Assembly (NCBI GenBank): GCA_946800325.1
Contig: OX326958.1
Location: 74,211,264 to 74,275,263 of the forward strand
Source of the DNA: Luzula sylvatica
Lineage: Eukaryota; Streptophyta; Magnoliopsida; Poales; Juncaceae
Length of the DNA stretch: 64,000 nt
Direction: 5' to 3'
The position numbers were made by a program, and so were the translations under genes. How positions within the stretch are numbered: position 1 is the first letter of the stretch; the number at the start of each line of letters is the position of its first letter. Of the stretch, positions 37,311 to 50,571 are shown piece by piece. A model generated the notes under the pieces. That model had not been told where the DNA came from. It was given only the letters and a program-made list of their open reading frames with translations, and searched no databases.

Positions 37311-39790
37311 AATCTTCTTTTGAATCGAAAAACAAACTATCTTACTGTTTGTGAAATTTGGTGAAAAGTTATGTACTAAAAGATACGATACAATTGATCT
37401 AAAAACACGTTATTTGAACTCCTCAAAGCGTTAAAATCTTGTTTTGAATCGAAAAACAAACTTTCTTAGTGTTTGTGAAATTTGGTGAAAAGTTATGTAC
37501 TAAAAGATACGATACAAATGATCTTAAAACACGTTATTTGAACTCCTCAAAGCGTTAAAATCTTGTTTTGAATCGAAAAACAAACTATCTTAGTGTTTGT
37601 GAAATTTGGTGAAAAGTTATGTAGTAAAAGATACGATACAAATGATCTAAAAACACGTTATTTGAACTCCTCAAAGCGTTAAAATCTTGTTTTGAATCGA
37701 AAAACAAACTATCTTAGTGTTTGTGAAATTTGGTGAAAAGTTATGTACTAACAGATACGATACAAATGATCTAAAAACACGTTATTTGAACTCCTCAAAG
37801 CGTTAAAATCTTGTTTTGAATCGAAAAACAAACTTTCTTAGTGTTTGTGACATTTGGTGAAAAGTTATGTACTAAAAGATACGATACAAATGATCTTAAA
37901 ACACGTTATTTGAACTCCTCAAAGCGTTAAAATCTTGTTTTGAATCGAAAAACAAACTATCTTAGTGTTCGTGACATTTGGTGAAAAGTTATGTACTAAA
38001 AGATACGATACAAATGATCTAAAAACACGTTATTTGAACTCCTCAAAGCGTTCAAATCTTGTTTTGAATCGAAAAACAAACTTTCTTAGTGTTTGTGAAA
38101 TTTGGTGAAAACTTATGTAGTAAAAGATACGATACAAATGATCTAAAAACACGTTATTTGAACTCCTCAAAGCGTTCAAATCTTGTTTTGAATCGAAAAA
38201 CAAACTTTCTTAGTGTTTGTGAAATTTGGTGAAAAGTTATGTAGTAAAAGATACGATACAAATGATCTAAAAACACGTTATTTGAAATCCTCAAAGCGTT
38301 CAAATCTTGTTTTGAATCGAAAAACAAACTTTCTTAGTGTTTGTGAAATTTGGTGAAAAGTTATGTACTAAAAGATACGATACAAATGATCTTAAAACAC
38401 GTTATTTGAACTCCTCAAAGCGTTAAAATCTTGTTTTGAATCGAAAAACAAACTTTCTTAGTGTTTGTGAAATTTGGTGAAAAGTTATGTAGTAAAAGAT
38501 ACGATACAAATGATCTAAAAATACGTTATTTGAACTCCTCAAAGCGTTAAAATCTTGTTTTGAATCGAAAAACAAACTATCTTAGTGTTTGTGAAATTTG
38601 GTGAAAAGTTACGTACTAAAAGATACGATACAAATGATCTAAAAACACGTTATTTGAACTCCTCAAAGCGTTCAAATCTTGTTTTGAATCGAAAAACAAA
38701 CTTTCTTAGTGTTTGTGAAATTTGGTGAAAAGTTACGTACTAAAAGATACGATACAAATGATCTAAAAACACGTTATTTGAACTCCTCAAAGCGTTCAAA
38801 TCTTGTTTTGAATTGAAAAACAAACTTTCTTAGTGTTTGTGAAATTTGGTGAAAAGTTATGTACTAAAAGATACGATACAAATGATCTGAAAACACGTTA
38901 TTTGAACTCCTCAAAGCTTTCAAATCTTGTTTTGAATCGAAAAACAAACTTTCTTAGTGTTTGTGAAATTTGGTGAAAAGTTATGTAGTAAAAGATACGA
39001 TACAAATGATCTTAAAACACGTTATTTGAACTCCTCAAAGCGTTAAAATCTTGTTTTGAATCGAAAAACAAACTTTCTTAGTGTTTGTGAAATTTGGTGA
39101 AAAGTTACGTACTAAAAGATACGATACAATTGATCTAAAAACACGTTATTTGAAATCCTCAAAGCGTTCAAATCTTGTTTTGAATCGAAAAACAAACTTT
39201 CTTAGTGTTTGTGAAATTTGGTGAAAAGTTATGTACTAAAAGATACGATACAAATGATCTTAAAACACGTTATTTGAACTCCTCAAAGCGTTAAAATCTT
39301 GTTTTGAATCGAAAAACAAACTTTCTTAGTGTTTGTGAAATTTGGTGAAAAGTTATGTAGTAAAAGATACGATACAAATGATCTAAAAATACGTTATTTG
39401 AACTCCTCAAAGCGTTAAAATCTTGTTTTGAATCGAAAAACAAACTATCTTAGTGTTTGTGAAATTTGGTGAAAAGTTACGTACTAAAAGATACGATACA
39501 AATGATCTAAAAACACGTTATTTGAACTCCTCAAAGCGTTCAAATCTTGTTTTGAATTGAAAAACAAACTTTCTTAGTGTTTGTGAAATTTGGTGAAAAG
39601 TTATGTACTAAAAGATACGATACAAATGATCTTAAAACACGTTATTTGAACTCCTCAAAGCGTTAAAATCTTGTTTTGAATCGAAAAACAAACATTCTTA
39701 GTGTTTGTGAAATTTGGTGAAAAGTTATGTACTAAAAGATACGATACAATTGATCTAAAAACACGTTATTTGAACTCCTCAAAGCGTTAA
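37311..39790 (+). repeat. 20-monomer interval between ttcttttg monomers
   Basis: The 122C mark (ttcttttg, followed by cttactgtt and acaattg) appears at 37317 and 39797, exactly 2480 bp apart. The interval contains gtagt, taacag (37752), gtgacattt, ttcgtgac (37968), cttatgtag, gaaatcc, aaatacg, 53C, the first HindIII-type monomer (38914), acaattg with gaaatcc, aaatacg, 53C, aattg and acattctt. It opens the variant family that dominates to about 61 kb. Confidence 0.7.
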
Positions 39791-40680
39791 AATCTTCTTT
39801 TGAATCGAAAAACAAACTATCTTACTGTTTGTGAAATTTGGTGAAAAGTTATGTACTAAAAGATACGATACAATTGATCTAAAAACACGTTATTTGAACT
39901 CCTCAAAGCGTTAAAATCTTGTTTTGAATCGAAAAACAAACTTTCTTAGTGTTTGTGAAATTTGGTGAAAAGTTATGTACTAAAAGATACGATACAAATG
40001 ATCTTAAAACACGTTATTTGAACTCCTCAAAGCGTTAAAATCTTGTTTTGAATCGAAAAACAAACTATCTTAGTGTTTGTGAAATTTGGTGAAAAGTTAT
40101 GTAGTAAAAGATACGATACAAATGATCTAAAAACACGTTATTTGAACTCCTCAAAGCGTTAAAATCTTGTTTTGAATCGAAAAACAAACATTCTTAGTGT
40201 TTGTGAAATTTGGTGAAAAGTTATGTACTAAAAGATACGATACAATTGATCTAAAAACACGTTATTTGAACTCCTCAAAGCGTTAAAATCTTCTTTTGAA
40301 TCGAAAAACAAACTATCTTACTGTTTGTGAAATTTGGTGAAAAGTTATGTACTAAAAGATACGATACAATTGATCTAAAAACACGTTATTTGAACTCCTC
40401 AAAGCGTTAAAATCTTGTTTTGAATCGAAAAACAAACTTTCTTAGTGTTTGTGAAATTTGGTGAAAAGTTATGTACTAAAAGATACGATACAAATGATCT
40501 TAAAACACGTTATTTGAACTCCTCAAAGCGTTAAAATCTTGTTTTGAATCGAAAAACAAACTATCTTAGTGTTTGTGAAATTTGGTGAAAAGTTATGTAG
40601 TAAAAGATACGATACAAATGATCTAAAAACACGTTATTTGAACTCCTCAAAGCGTTAAAATCTTGTTTTGAATCGAAAAA
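39670..40680 (+). repeat. Tandem 4-mer duplication (2 x 496 bp)
   Basis: The order acattctt with acaattg, ttcttttg with ttactg and acaattg, tact with atctt, then gtagt occurs twice in tandem. The 122C marks are at 39797 and 40293, 496 bp (4 monomers) apart. A related second event occurs at 42153 and 42649, again 496 bp apart. Confidence 0.8.
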
Positions 40681-42527
40681 CAAACTATCTTAGTGTTTGT
40701 GAAATTTGGTGAAAAGTTATGTACTAACAGATACGATACAAATGATCTAAAAACACGTTATTTGAACTCCTCAAAGCGTTAAAATCTTGTTTTGAATCGA
40801 AAAACAAACTTTCTTAGTGTTTGTGAAATTTGGTGAAAAGTTATGTAGTAAAAGATACGATACAAATGATCTAAAAATACGTTATTTGAACTCCTCAAAG
40901 CGTTAAAATCTTGTTTTGAATCGAAAAACAAACTATCTTAGTGTTTGTGAAATTTGGTGAAAAGTTACGTACTAAAAGATACGATACAAATGATCTAAAA
41001 ACACGTTATTTGAACTCCTCAAAGCGTTCAAATCTTGTTTTGAATCGAAAAACAAACTTTCTTAGTGTTTGTGAAATTTGGTGAAAAGTTACGTACTAAA
41101 AGATACGATACAAATGATCTAAAAACACGTTATTTGAACTCCTCAAAGCGTTCAAATCTTGTTTTGAATTGAAAAACAAACTTTCTTAGTGTTTGTGAAA
41201 TTTGGTGAAAAGTTATGTACTAAAAGATACGATACAAATGATCTGAAAACACGTTATTTGAACTCCTCAAAGCTTTCAAATCTTGTTTTGAATCGAAAAA
41301 CAAACTTTCTTAGTGTTTGTGAAATTTGGTGAAAAGTTATGTAGTAAAAGAAACGATACAAATGATCTTAAAACACGTTATTTGAACTCCTCAAAGCGTT
41401 AAAATCTTGTTTTGAATCGAAAAACAAACTTTCTTAGTGTTTGTGAAATTTGGTGAAAAGTTACGTACTAAAAGATACGATACAATTGATCTAAAAACAC
41501 GTTATTTGAAATCCTCAAAGCGTTCAAATCTTGTTTTGAATCGAAAAACAAACTTTCTTAGTGTTTGTGAAATTTGGTGAAAAGTTATGTACTAAAAGAT
41601 ACGATACAAATGATCTTAAAACACGTTATTTGAACTCCTCAAAGCGTTAAAATCTTGTTTTGAATCGAAAAACAAACTTTCTTAGTGTTTGTGAAATTTG
41701 GTGAAAAGTTATGTAGTAAAAGATACGATACAAATGATCTAAAAATACGTTATTTGAACTCCTCAAAGCGTTAAAATCTTGTTTTGAATCGAAAAACAAA
41801 CTATCTTAGTGTTTGTGAAATTTGGTGAAAAGTTACGTACTAAAAGATACGATACAAATGATCTAAAAACACGTTATTTGAACTCCTCAAAGCGTTCAAA
41901 TCTTGTTTTGAATTGAAAAACAAACTTTCTTAGTGTTTGTGAAATTTGGTGAAAAGTTATGTACTAAAAGATACGATACAAATGATCTTAAAACACGTTA
42001 TTTGAACTCCTCAAAGCGTTAAAATCTTGTTTTGAATCGAAAAACAAACATTCTTAGTGTTTGTGAAATTTGGTGAAAAGTTATGTACTAAAAGATACGA
42101 TACAATTGATCTAAAAACACGTTATTTGAACTCCTCAAAGCGTTAAAATCTTCTTTTGAATCGAAAAACAAACTATCTTACTGTTTGTGAAATTTGGTGA
42201 AAAGTTATGTACTAAAAGATACGATACAATTGATCTAAAAACACGTTATTTGAACTCCTCAAAGCGTTAAAATCTTGTTTTGAATCGAAAAACAAACTTT
42301 ATTAGTGTTTGTGAAATTTGGTGAAAAGTTATGTACTAAAAGATACGATACAAATGATCTTAAAACACGTTATTTGAACTCCTCAAAGCGTTAAAATCTT
42401 GTTTTGAATCGAAAAACAAACTATCTTAGTGTTTGTGAAATTTGGTGAAAAGTTATGTAGTAAAAGATACGATACAAATGATCTAAAAACACGTTATTTG
42501 AACTCCTCAAAGCGTTAAAATCTTGTT

Positions 42528-42775
42528 TTGAATCGAAAAACAAACATTCTTAGTGTTTGTGAAATTTGGTGAAAAGTTATGTACTAAAAGATACGATACA
42601 ATTGATCTAAAAACACGTTATTTGAACTCCTCAAAGCGTTAAAATCTTCTTTTGAATCGAAAAACAAACTATCTTAGTGTTTGTGAAATTTGGTGAAAAG
42701 TTATGTAGTAAAAGATACGATACAAATGATCTAAAAACACGTTATTTGAACTCCTCAAAGCGTTAAAATCTTGTT
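42528..42775 (+). repeat. Recombinant monomer pair at the second 4-mer duplication
   Basis: The monomer ending with the 122C mark (42649) is followed by one with tatcttagtg and gtagt. In every other 122C case it is followed by cttactg with acaattg. The join must lie between local 122 of the first monomer and about local 26 of the next. It removes two monomers relative to the 40.3 kb copy. A private change nearby is tttattagtg near 42300. Confidence 0.65.
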
Positions 42776-43499
42776 TTGAATCGAAAAACAAACTATCTTA
42801 GTGTTTGTGAAATTTGGTGAAAAGTTATGTACTAACAGATACGATACAAATGATCTAAAAACACGTTATTTGAACTCCTCAAAGCGTTAAAATCTTGTTT
42901 TGAATCGAAAAACAAACTTTCTTAGTGTTTGTGACATTTGGTGAAAAGTTATGTACTAAAAGATACGATACAAATGATCTTAAAACACGTTATTTGAACT
43001 CCTCAAAGCGTTAAAATCTTGTTTTGAATCGAAAAACAAACTATCTTAGTGTTCGTGACATTTGGTGAAAAGTTATGTACTAAAAGATACGATACAAATG
43101 ATCTAAAAACACGTTATTTGAACTCCTCAAAGCGTTCAAATCTTGTTTTGAATCGAAAAACAAACTTTCTTAGTGTTTGTGAAATTTGGTGAAAACTTAT
43201 GTAGTAAAAGATACGATACAAATGATCTAAAAACACGTTATTTGAACTCCTCAAAGCGTTCAAATCTTGTTTTGAATCGAAAAACAAACTTTCTTAGTGT
43301 TTGTGAAATTTGGTGAAAAGTTATGTAGTAAAAGATACGATACAAATGATCTAAAAACACGTTATTTGAAATCCTCAAAGCGTTCAAATCTTGTTTTGAA
43401 TCGAAAAACAAACTTTCTTAGTGTTTGTGAAATTTGGTGAAAAGTTATGTACTAAAAGATACGATACAAATGATCTTAAAACACGTTATTTGAACTCCT

Positions 43500-46370
43500 C
43501 AAAGCGTTAAAATCTTGTTTTGAATCGAAAAACAAACTTTCTTAGTGTTTGTGAAATTTGGTGAAAAGTTATGTAGTAAAAGATACGATACAAATGATCT
43601 AAAAATACGTTATTTGAACTCCTCAAAGCGTTAAAATCTTGTTTTGAATCGAAAAACAAACTATCTTAGTGTTTGTGAAATTTGGTGAAAAGTTACGTAC
43701 TAAAAGATACGATACAAATGATCTAAAAACACGTTATTTGAACTCCTCAAAGCGTTCAAATCTTGTTTTGAATCGAAAAACAAACTTTCTTAGTGTTTGT
43801 GAAATTTGGTGAAAAGTTACGTACTAAAAGATACGATACAAATGATCTAAAAACACGTTATTTGAACTCCTCAAAGCGTTCAAATCTTGTTTTGAATTGA
43901 AAAACAAACTTTCTTAGTGTTTGTGAAATTTGGTGAAAAGTTATGTACTAAAAGATACGATACAAATGATCTGAAAACACGTTATTTGAACTCCTCAAAG
44001 CTTTCAAATCTTGTTTTGAATCGAAAAACAAACTTTCTTAGTGTTTGTGAAATTTGGTGAAAAGTTATGTAGTAAAAGATACGATACAAATGATCTTAAA
44101 ACACGTTATTTGAACTCCTCAAAGCGTTAAAATCTTGTTTTGAATCGAAAAACAAACTTTCTTAGTGTTTGTGAAATTTGGTGAAAAGTTACGTACTAAA
44201 AGATACGATACAATTGATCTAAAAACACGTTATTTGAAATCCTCAAAGCGTTCAAATCTTGTTTTGAATCGAAAAACAAACTTTCTTAGTGTTTGTGAAA
44301 TTTGGTGAAAAGTTATGTACTAAAAGATACGATACAAATGATCTTAAAACACGTTATTTGAACTCCTCAAAGCGTTAAAATCTTGTTTTGAATCGAAAAA
44401 CAAACTTTCTTAGTGTTTGTGAAATTTGGTGAAAAGTTATGTAGTAAAAGATACGATACAAATGATCTAAAAATACGTTATTTGAACTCCTCAAAGCGTT
44501 AAAATCTTGTTTTGAATCGAAAAACAAACTATCTTAGTGTTTGTGAAATTTGGTGAAAAGTTACGTACTAAAAGATACGATACAAATGATCTAAAAACAC
44601 GTTATTTGAACTCCTCAAAGCGTTCAAATCTTGTTTTGAATTGAAAAACAAACTTTCTTAGTGTTTGTGAAATTTGGTGAAAAGTTACGTACTAAAAGAT
44701 ACGATACAAATGATCTAAAAACACGTTATTTGAACTCCTCAAAGCGTTCAAATCTTGTTTTGAATTGAAAAACAAACTTTCTTAGTGTTTGTGAAATTTG
44801 GTGAAAAGTTATGTACTAAAAGATACGATACAAATGATCTGAAAACACGTTATTTGAACTCCTCAAAGCTTTCAAATCTTGTTTTGAATCGAAAAACAAA
44901 CTTTCTTAGTGTTTGTGAAATTTGGTGAAAAGTTATGTAGTAAAAGATACGATACAAATGATCTTAAAACACGTTATTTGAACTCCTCAAAGCGTTAAAA
45001 TCTTGTTTTGAATCGAAAAACAAACTTTCTTAGTGTTTGTGAAATTTGGTGAAAAGTTACGTACTAAAAGATACGATACAATTGATCTAAAAACACGTTA
45101 TTTGAAATCCTCAAAGCGTTCAAATCTTGTTTTGAATCGAAAAACAAACTTTCTTAGTGTTTGTGAAATTTGGTGAAAAGTTATGTACTAAAAGATACGA
45201 TACAAATGATCTTAAAACACGTTATTTGAACTCCTCAAAGCGTTAAAATCTTGTTTTGAATCGAAAAACAAACTTTCTTAGTGTTTGTGAAATTTGGTGA
45301 AAAGTTATGTAGTAAAAGATACGATACAAATGATCTAAAAATACGTTATTTGAACTCCTCAAAGCGTTAAAATCTTGTTTTGAATCGAAAAACAAACTAT
45401 CTTAGTGTTTGTGAAATTTGGTGAAAAGTTACGTACTAAAAGATACGATACAAATGATCTAAAAACACGTTATTTGAACTCCTCAAAGCGTTCAAATCTT
45501 GTTTTGAATCGAAAAACAAACTTTCTTAGTGTTTGTGAAATTTGGTGAAAAGTTACGTACTAAAAGATACGATACAAATGATCTAAAAACACGTTATTTG
45601 AACTCCTCAAAGCGTTCAAATCTTGTTTTGAATTGAAAAACAAACTTTCTTAGTGTTTGTGAAATTTGGTGAAAAGTTATGTACTAAAAGATACGATACA
45701 AATGATCTGAAAACACGTTATTTGAACTCCTCAAAGCTTTCAAATCTTGTTTTGAATCGAAAAACAAACTTTCTTAGTGTTTGTGAAATTTGGTGAAAAG
45801 TTATGTAGTAAAAGATACGATACAAATGATCTTAAAACACGTTATTTGAACTCCTCAAAGCGTTAAAATCTTGTTTTGAATCGAAAAACAAACTTTCTTA
45901 GTGTTTGTGAAATTTGGTGAAAAGTTACGTACTAAAAGATACGATACAATTGATCTAAAAACACGTTATTTGAAATCCTCAAAGCGTTCAAATCTTGTTT
46001 TGAATCGAAAAACAAACTTTCTTAGTGTTTGTGAAATTTGGTGAAAAGTTATGTACTAAAAGATACGATACAAATGATCTTAAAACACGTTATTTGAACT
46101 CCTCAAAGCGTTAAAATCTTGTTTTGAATCGAAAAACAAACTTTCTTAGTGTTTGTGAAATTTGGTGAAAAGTTATGTAGTAAAAGATACGATACAAATG
46201 ATCTAAAAATACGATATTTGAACTCCTCAAAGCGTTAAAATCTTGTTTTGAATCGAAAAACAAACTATCTTAGTGTTTGTGAAATTTGGTGAAAAGTTAC
46301 GTACTAAAAGATACGATACAAATGATCTAAAAACACGTTATTTGAACTCCTCAAAGCGTTCAAATCTTGT
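43500..46370 (+). repeat. 7-mer HOR tandem block (868-bp unit)
   Basis: HindIII-type monomers at 43998, 44866 and 45734 are 868 bp (7 monomers) apart. Unit order is: HindIII type with atctga; gtagt with atctt; 53C with acaattg and gaaatcc; tact with atctt; gtagt with aaatacg; 53C with ttcaaa; 53C with ttcaaa. There are two full units between the HindIII sites, with partial units on each side. The second unit has aattg (near 44641) where the others have aatcg. A private change is aaatacgatatt near 46213 in the last partial unit. Confidence 0.85.
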
Positions 46371-49300
46371 TTTGAATTGAAAAACAAACTTTCTTAGTGT
46401 TTGTGAAATTTGGTGAAAAGTTATGTACTAAAAGATACGATACAAATGATCTTAAAACACGTTATTTGAACTCCTCAAAGCGTTAAAATCTTGTTTTGAA
46501 TCGAAAAACAAACATTCTTAGTGTTTGTGAAATTTGGTGAAAAGTTATGTACTAAAAGATACGATACAATTGATCTAAAAACACGTTATTTGAACTCCTC
46601 AAAGCGTTAAAATCTTCTTTTGAATCGAAAAACAAACTATCTTACTGTTTGTGAAATTTGGTGAAAAGTTATGTACTAAAAGATACGATACAATTGATCT
46701 AAAAACACGTTATTTGAACTCCTCAAAGCGTTAAAATCTTGTTTTGAATCGAAAAACAAACTTTCTTAGTGTTTGTGAAATTTGGTGAAAAGTTATGTAC
46801 TAAAAGATACGATACAAATGATCTTAAAACACGTTATTTGAACTCCTCAAAGCGTTAAAATCTTGTTTTGAATCGAAAAACAAACTATCTTAGTGTTTGT
46901 GAAATTTGGTGAAAAGTTATGTAGTAAAAGATTCGATACAAATGATCTAAAAACACGTTATTTGAACTCCTCAAAGCGTTAAAATCTTGTTTTGAATCGA
47001 AAAACAAACTATCTTAGTGTTTGTGAAATTTGGTGAAAAGTTATGTACTAACAGATACGATACAAATGATCTAAAAACACGTTATTTGAACTCCTCAAAG
47101 CGTTAAAATCTTGTTTTGAATCGAAAAACAAACTTTCTTAGTGTTTGTGACATTTGGTGAAAAGTTATGTACTAAAAGATACGATACAAATGATCTTAAA
47201 ACACGTTATTTGAACTCCTCAAAGCGTTAAAATCTTGTTTTGAATCGAAAAACAAACTATCTTAGTGTTCGTGACATTTGGTGAAAAGTTATGTACTAAA
47301 AGATACGATACAAATGATCTAAAAACACGTTATTTGAACTCCTCAAAGCGTTCAAATCTTATTTTGAATCGAAAAACAAACTTTCTTAGTGTTTGTGAAA
47401 TTTGGTGAAAACTTATGTAGTAAAAGATACGATACAAATGATCTAAAAACATGTTATTTGAACTCCTCAAAGCGTTCAAATCTTGTTTTGAATCGAAAAA
47501 CAAACTTTCTTAGTGTTTGTGAAATTTGGTGAAAAGTTATGTAGTAAAAGATACGATACAAATTATCTAAAAACACGTTATTTGAAATCCTCAAAGCGTT
47601 CAAATCTTGTTTTGAATCGAAAAACAAACTTTCTTAGTGTTTGTGAAATTTGGTGAAAAGTTATGTACTAAAAGATACGATACAAATGATCTTAAAACAC
47701 GTTATTTGAACTCCTCAAAGCGTTAAAATCTTGTTTTGAATCGAAAAACAAACTTTCTTAGTGTTTGTGAAATTTGGTGAAAAGTTATGTAGTAAAAGAT
47801 ACGATACAAATGATCTAAAAATACGTTATTTGAACTCCTCAAAGCGTTAAAATCTTGTTTTGAATCGAAAAACAAACTATCTTAGTGTTTGTGAAATTTG
47901 GTGAAAAGTTACGTACTAAAAGATACGATACAAATGATCTAAAAACACGTTATTTGAACTCCTCAAAGCGTTCAAATCTTGTTTTGAATCGAAAAACAAA
48001 CTTTCTTAGTGTTTGTGAAATTTGGTGAAAAGTTACGTACTAAAAGATACGATACAAATGATCTGAAAACACGTTATTTGAACTCCTCAAAGCTTTCAAA
48101 TCTTGTTTTGAATCGAAAAACAAACTTTCTTAGTGTTTGTGAAATTTGGTGAAAAGTTATGTAGTAAAAGATACGATACAAATGATCTTAAAACACGTTA
48201 TTTGAACTCCTCAAAGCGTTAAAATCTTGTTTTGAATCGAAAAACAAACTTTCTTAGTGTTTGTGAAATTTGGTGAAAAGTTACGTACTAAAAGATACGA
48301 TACAATTGATCTAAAAACACGTTATTTGAAATCCTCAAAGCGTTCAAATCTTGTTTTGAATCGAAAAACAAACTTTCTTAGTGTTTGTGAAATTTGGTGA
48401 AAAGTTATGTACTAAAAGATACGATACAAATGATCTTAAAACACGTTATTTGAACTCCTCAAAGCGTTAAAATCTTGTTTTGAATCGAAAAACAAACTTT
48501 CTTAGTGTTTGTGAAATTTGGTGAAAAGTTATGTAGTAAAAGATACGATACAAATGATCTAAAAATACGTTATTTGAACTCCTCAAAGCGTTAAAATCTT
48601 GTTTTGAATCGAAAAACAAACTATCTTAGTGTTTGTGAAATTTGGTGAAAAGTTACGTACTAAAAGATACGATACAAATGATCTAAAAACACGTTATTTG
48701 AACTCCTCAAAGCGTTCAAATCTTGTTTTGAATTGAAAAACAAACTTTCTTAGTGTTTGTGAAATTTGGTGAAAAGTTATGTACTAAAAGATACGATACA
48801 AATGATCTTAAAACACGTTATTTGAACTCCTCAAAGCGTTAAAATCTTGTTTTGAATCGAAAAACAAACATTCTTAGTGTTTGTGAAATTTGGTGAAAAG
48901 TTATGTACTAAAAGATACGATACAATTGATCTAAAAACACGTTATTTGAACTCCTCAAAGCGTTAAAATCTTCTTTTGAATCGAAAAACAAACTATCTTA
49001 CTGTTTGTGAAATTTGGTGAAAAGTTATGTACTAAAAGATACGATACAATTGATCTAAAAACACGTTATTTGAACTCCTCAAAGCGTTAAAATCTTGTTT
49101 TGAATCGAAAAACAAACTTTCTTAGTGTTTGTGAAATTTGGTGAAAAGTTATGTACTAAAAGATACGATACAAATGATCTTAAAACACGTTATTTGAACT
49201 CCTCAAAGCGTTAAAATCTTGTTTTGAATCGAAAAACAAACTATCTTAGTGTTCGTGAAATTTGGTGAAAAGTTATGTAGTAAAAGATACGATACAAATG

Positions 49301-50571
49301 ATCTAAAAACACGTTATTTGAACTCCTCAAAGCGTTAAAATCTTGTTTTGAATCGAAAAACAAACTATCTTAGTGTTTGTGAAATTTGGTGAAAAGTTAT
49401 GTACTAACAGATACGATACAAATGATCTAAAAACACGTTATTTGAACTCCTCAAAGCGTTAAAATCTTGTTTTGAATCGAAAAACAAACTTTCTTAGTGT
49501 TTGTGACATTTGGTGAAAAGTTCTGTACTAAAAGATACGATACAAATGATCTTAAAACACGTTATTTGAACTCCTCAAAGCGTTAAAATCTTGTTTTGAA
49601 TCGAAAAACAAACTATCTTAGTGTTCGTGACATTTGGTGAAAAGTTATGTACTAAAAGATACGATACAAATGATCTAAAAACACGTTATTTGAACTCCTC
49701 AAAGCGTTCAAATCTTGTTTTGAATCGAAAAACAAACTTTCTTAGTGTTTGTGAAATTTGGTGAAAACTTATGTAGTAAAAGATACGATACAAATGATCT
49801 AAAAACACGTTATTTGAACTCCTCAAAGCGTTCAAATCTTGTTTTGAATCGAAAAACAAACTTTCTTAGTGTTTGTGAAATTTGGTGAAAAGTTATGTAG
49901 TAAAAGATACGATACAAATGATCTAAAAACACGTTATTTGAAATCCTCAAAGCGTTCAAATCTTGTTTTGAATCGAAAAACAAACTTTCTTAGTGTTTGT
50001 GAAATTTGGTGAAAAGTTATGTACTAAAAGATACGATACAAATGATCTTAAAACACGTTATTTGAACTCCTCAAAGCGTTAAAATCTTGTTTTGAATTGA
50101 AAAACAAACTTTCTTAGTGTTTGTGAAATTTGGTGAAAAGTTATGTAGTAAAAGATACGATACAAATGATCTAAAAATACGTTATTTGAACTCCTCAAAG
50201 CGTTAAAATCTTGTTTTGAATCGAAAAACAAACTATCTTAGTGTTTGTGAAATTTGGTGAAAAGTTACGTACTAAAAGATACGATACAAATGATCTAAAA
50301 ACACGTTATTTGAACTCCTCAAAGCGTTCAAATCTTGTTTTGAATCGAAAAACAAACTTTCTTAGTGTTTGTGAAATTTGGTGAAAAGTTACGTACTAAA
50401 AGATACGATACAAATGATCTAAAAACACGTTATTTGAACTCCTCAAAGCGTTCAAATCTTGTTTTGAATGGAAAAACAAACTTTCTTAGTGTTTGTGAAA
50501 TTTGGTGAAAAGTTAGGTACTAAAAGATACGATACAAATGATCTGAAAACACGTTATTTGAACTCCTCAAA
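45736..50571 (+). repeat. 19-mer and 20-mer tandem HOR pair
   Basis: HindIII-type monomers at 45734, 48090 and 50570 give spacings of 2356 bp (19) and 2480 bp (20). Other marks keep the 19-monomer spacing: ttcttttg 46617/48973, taacag 47052/49408, ttcgtgac 47268/49624. The one-monomer difference is explained by the recombinant monomer at 47984, which merges two monomers of the longer form. Private changes include gattcgata near 46931, cttattttg near 47360 and aaattatct near 47562 in copy 1; and gttcgtgaaa near 49253, gttctgtac near 49521 and gaatgg near 50470 in copy 2. Confidence 0.82.
47984..48107 (+). repeat. Recombinant monomer that shortens a 20-mer to a 19-mer
   Basis: The left half is that of the 53C monomer (gttacgtact, aatcg). 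The right half has atctgaaaa and the HindIII-type gctttc, which elsewhere belong to the next monomer with gttatgtact and aattg. The join lies between local 53 and 82. One monomer is lost and the 124 bp phase is kept. Confidence 0.72.
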
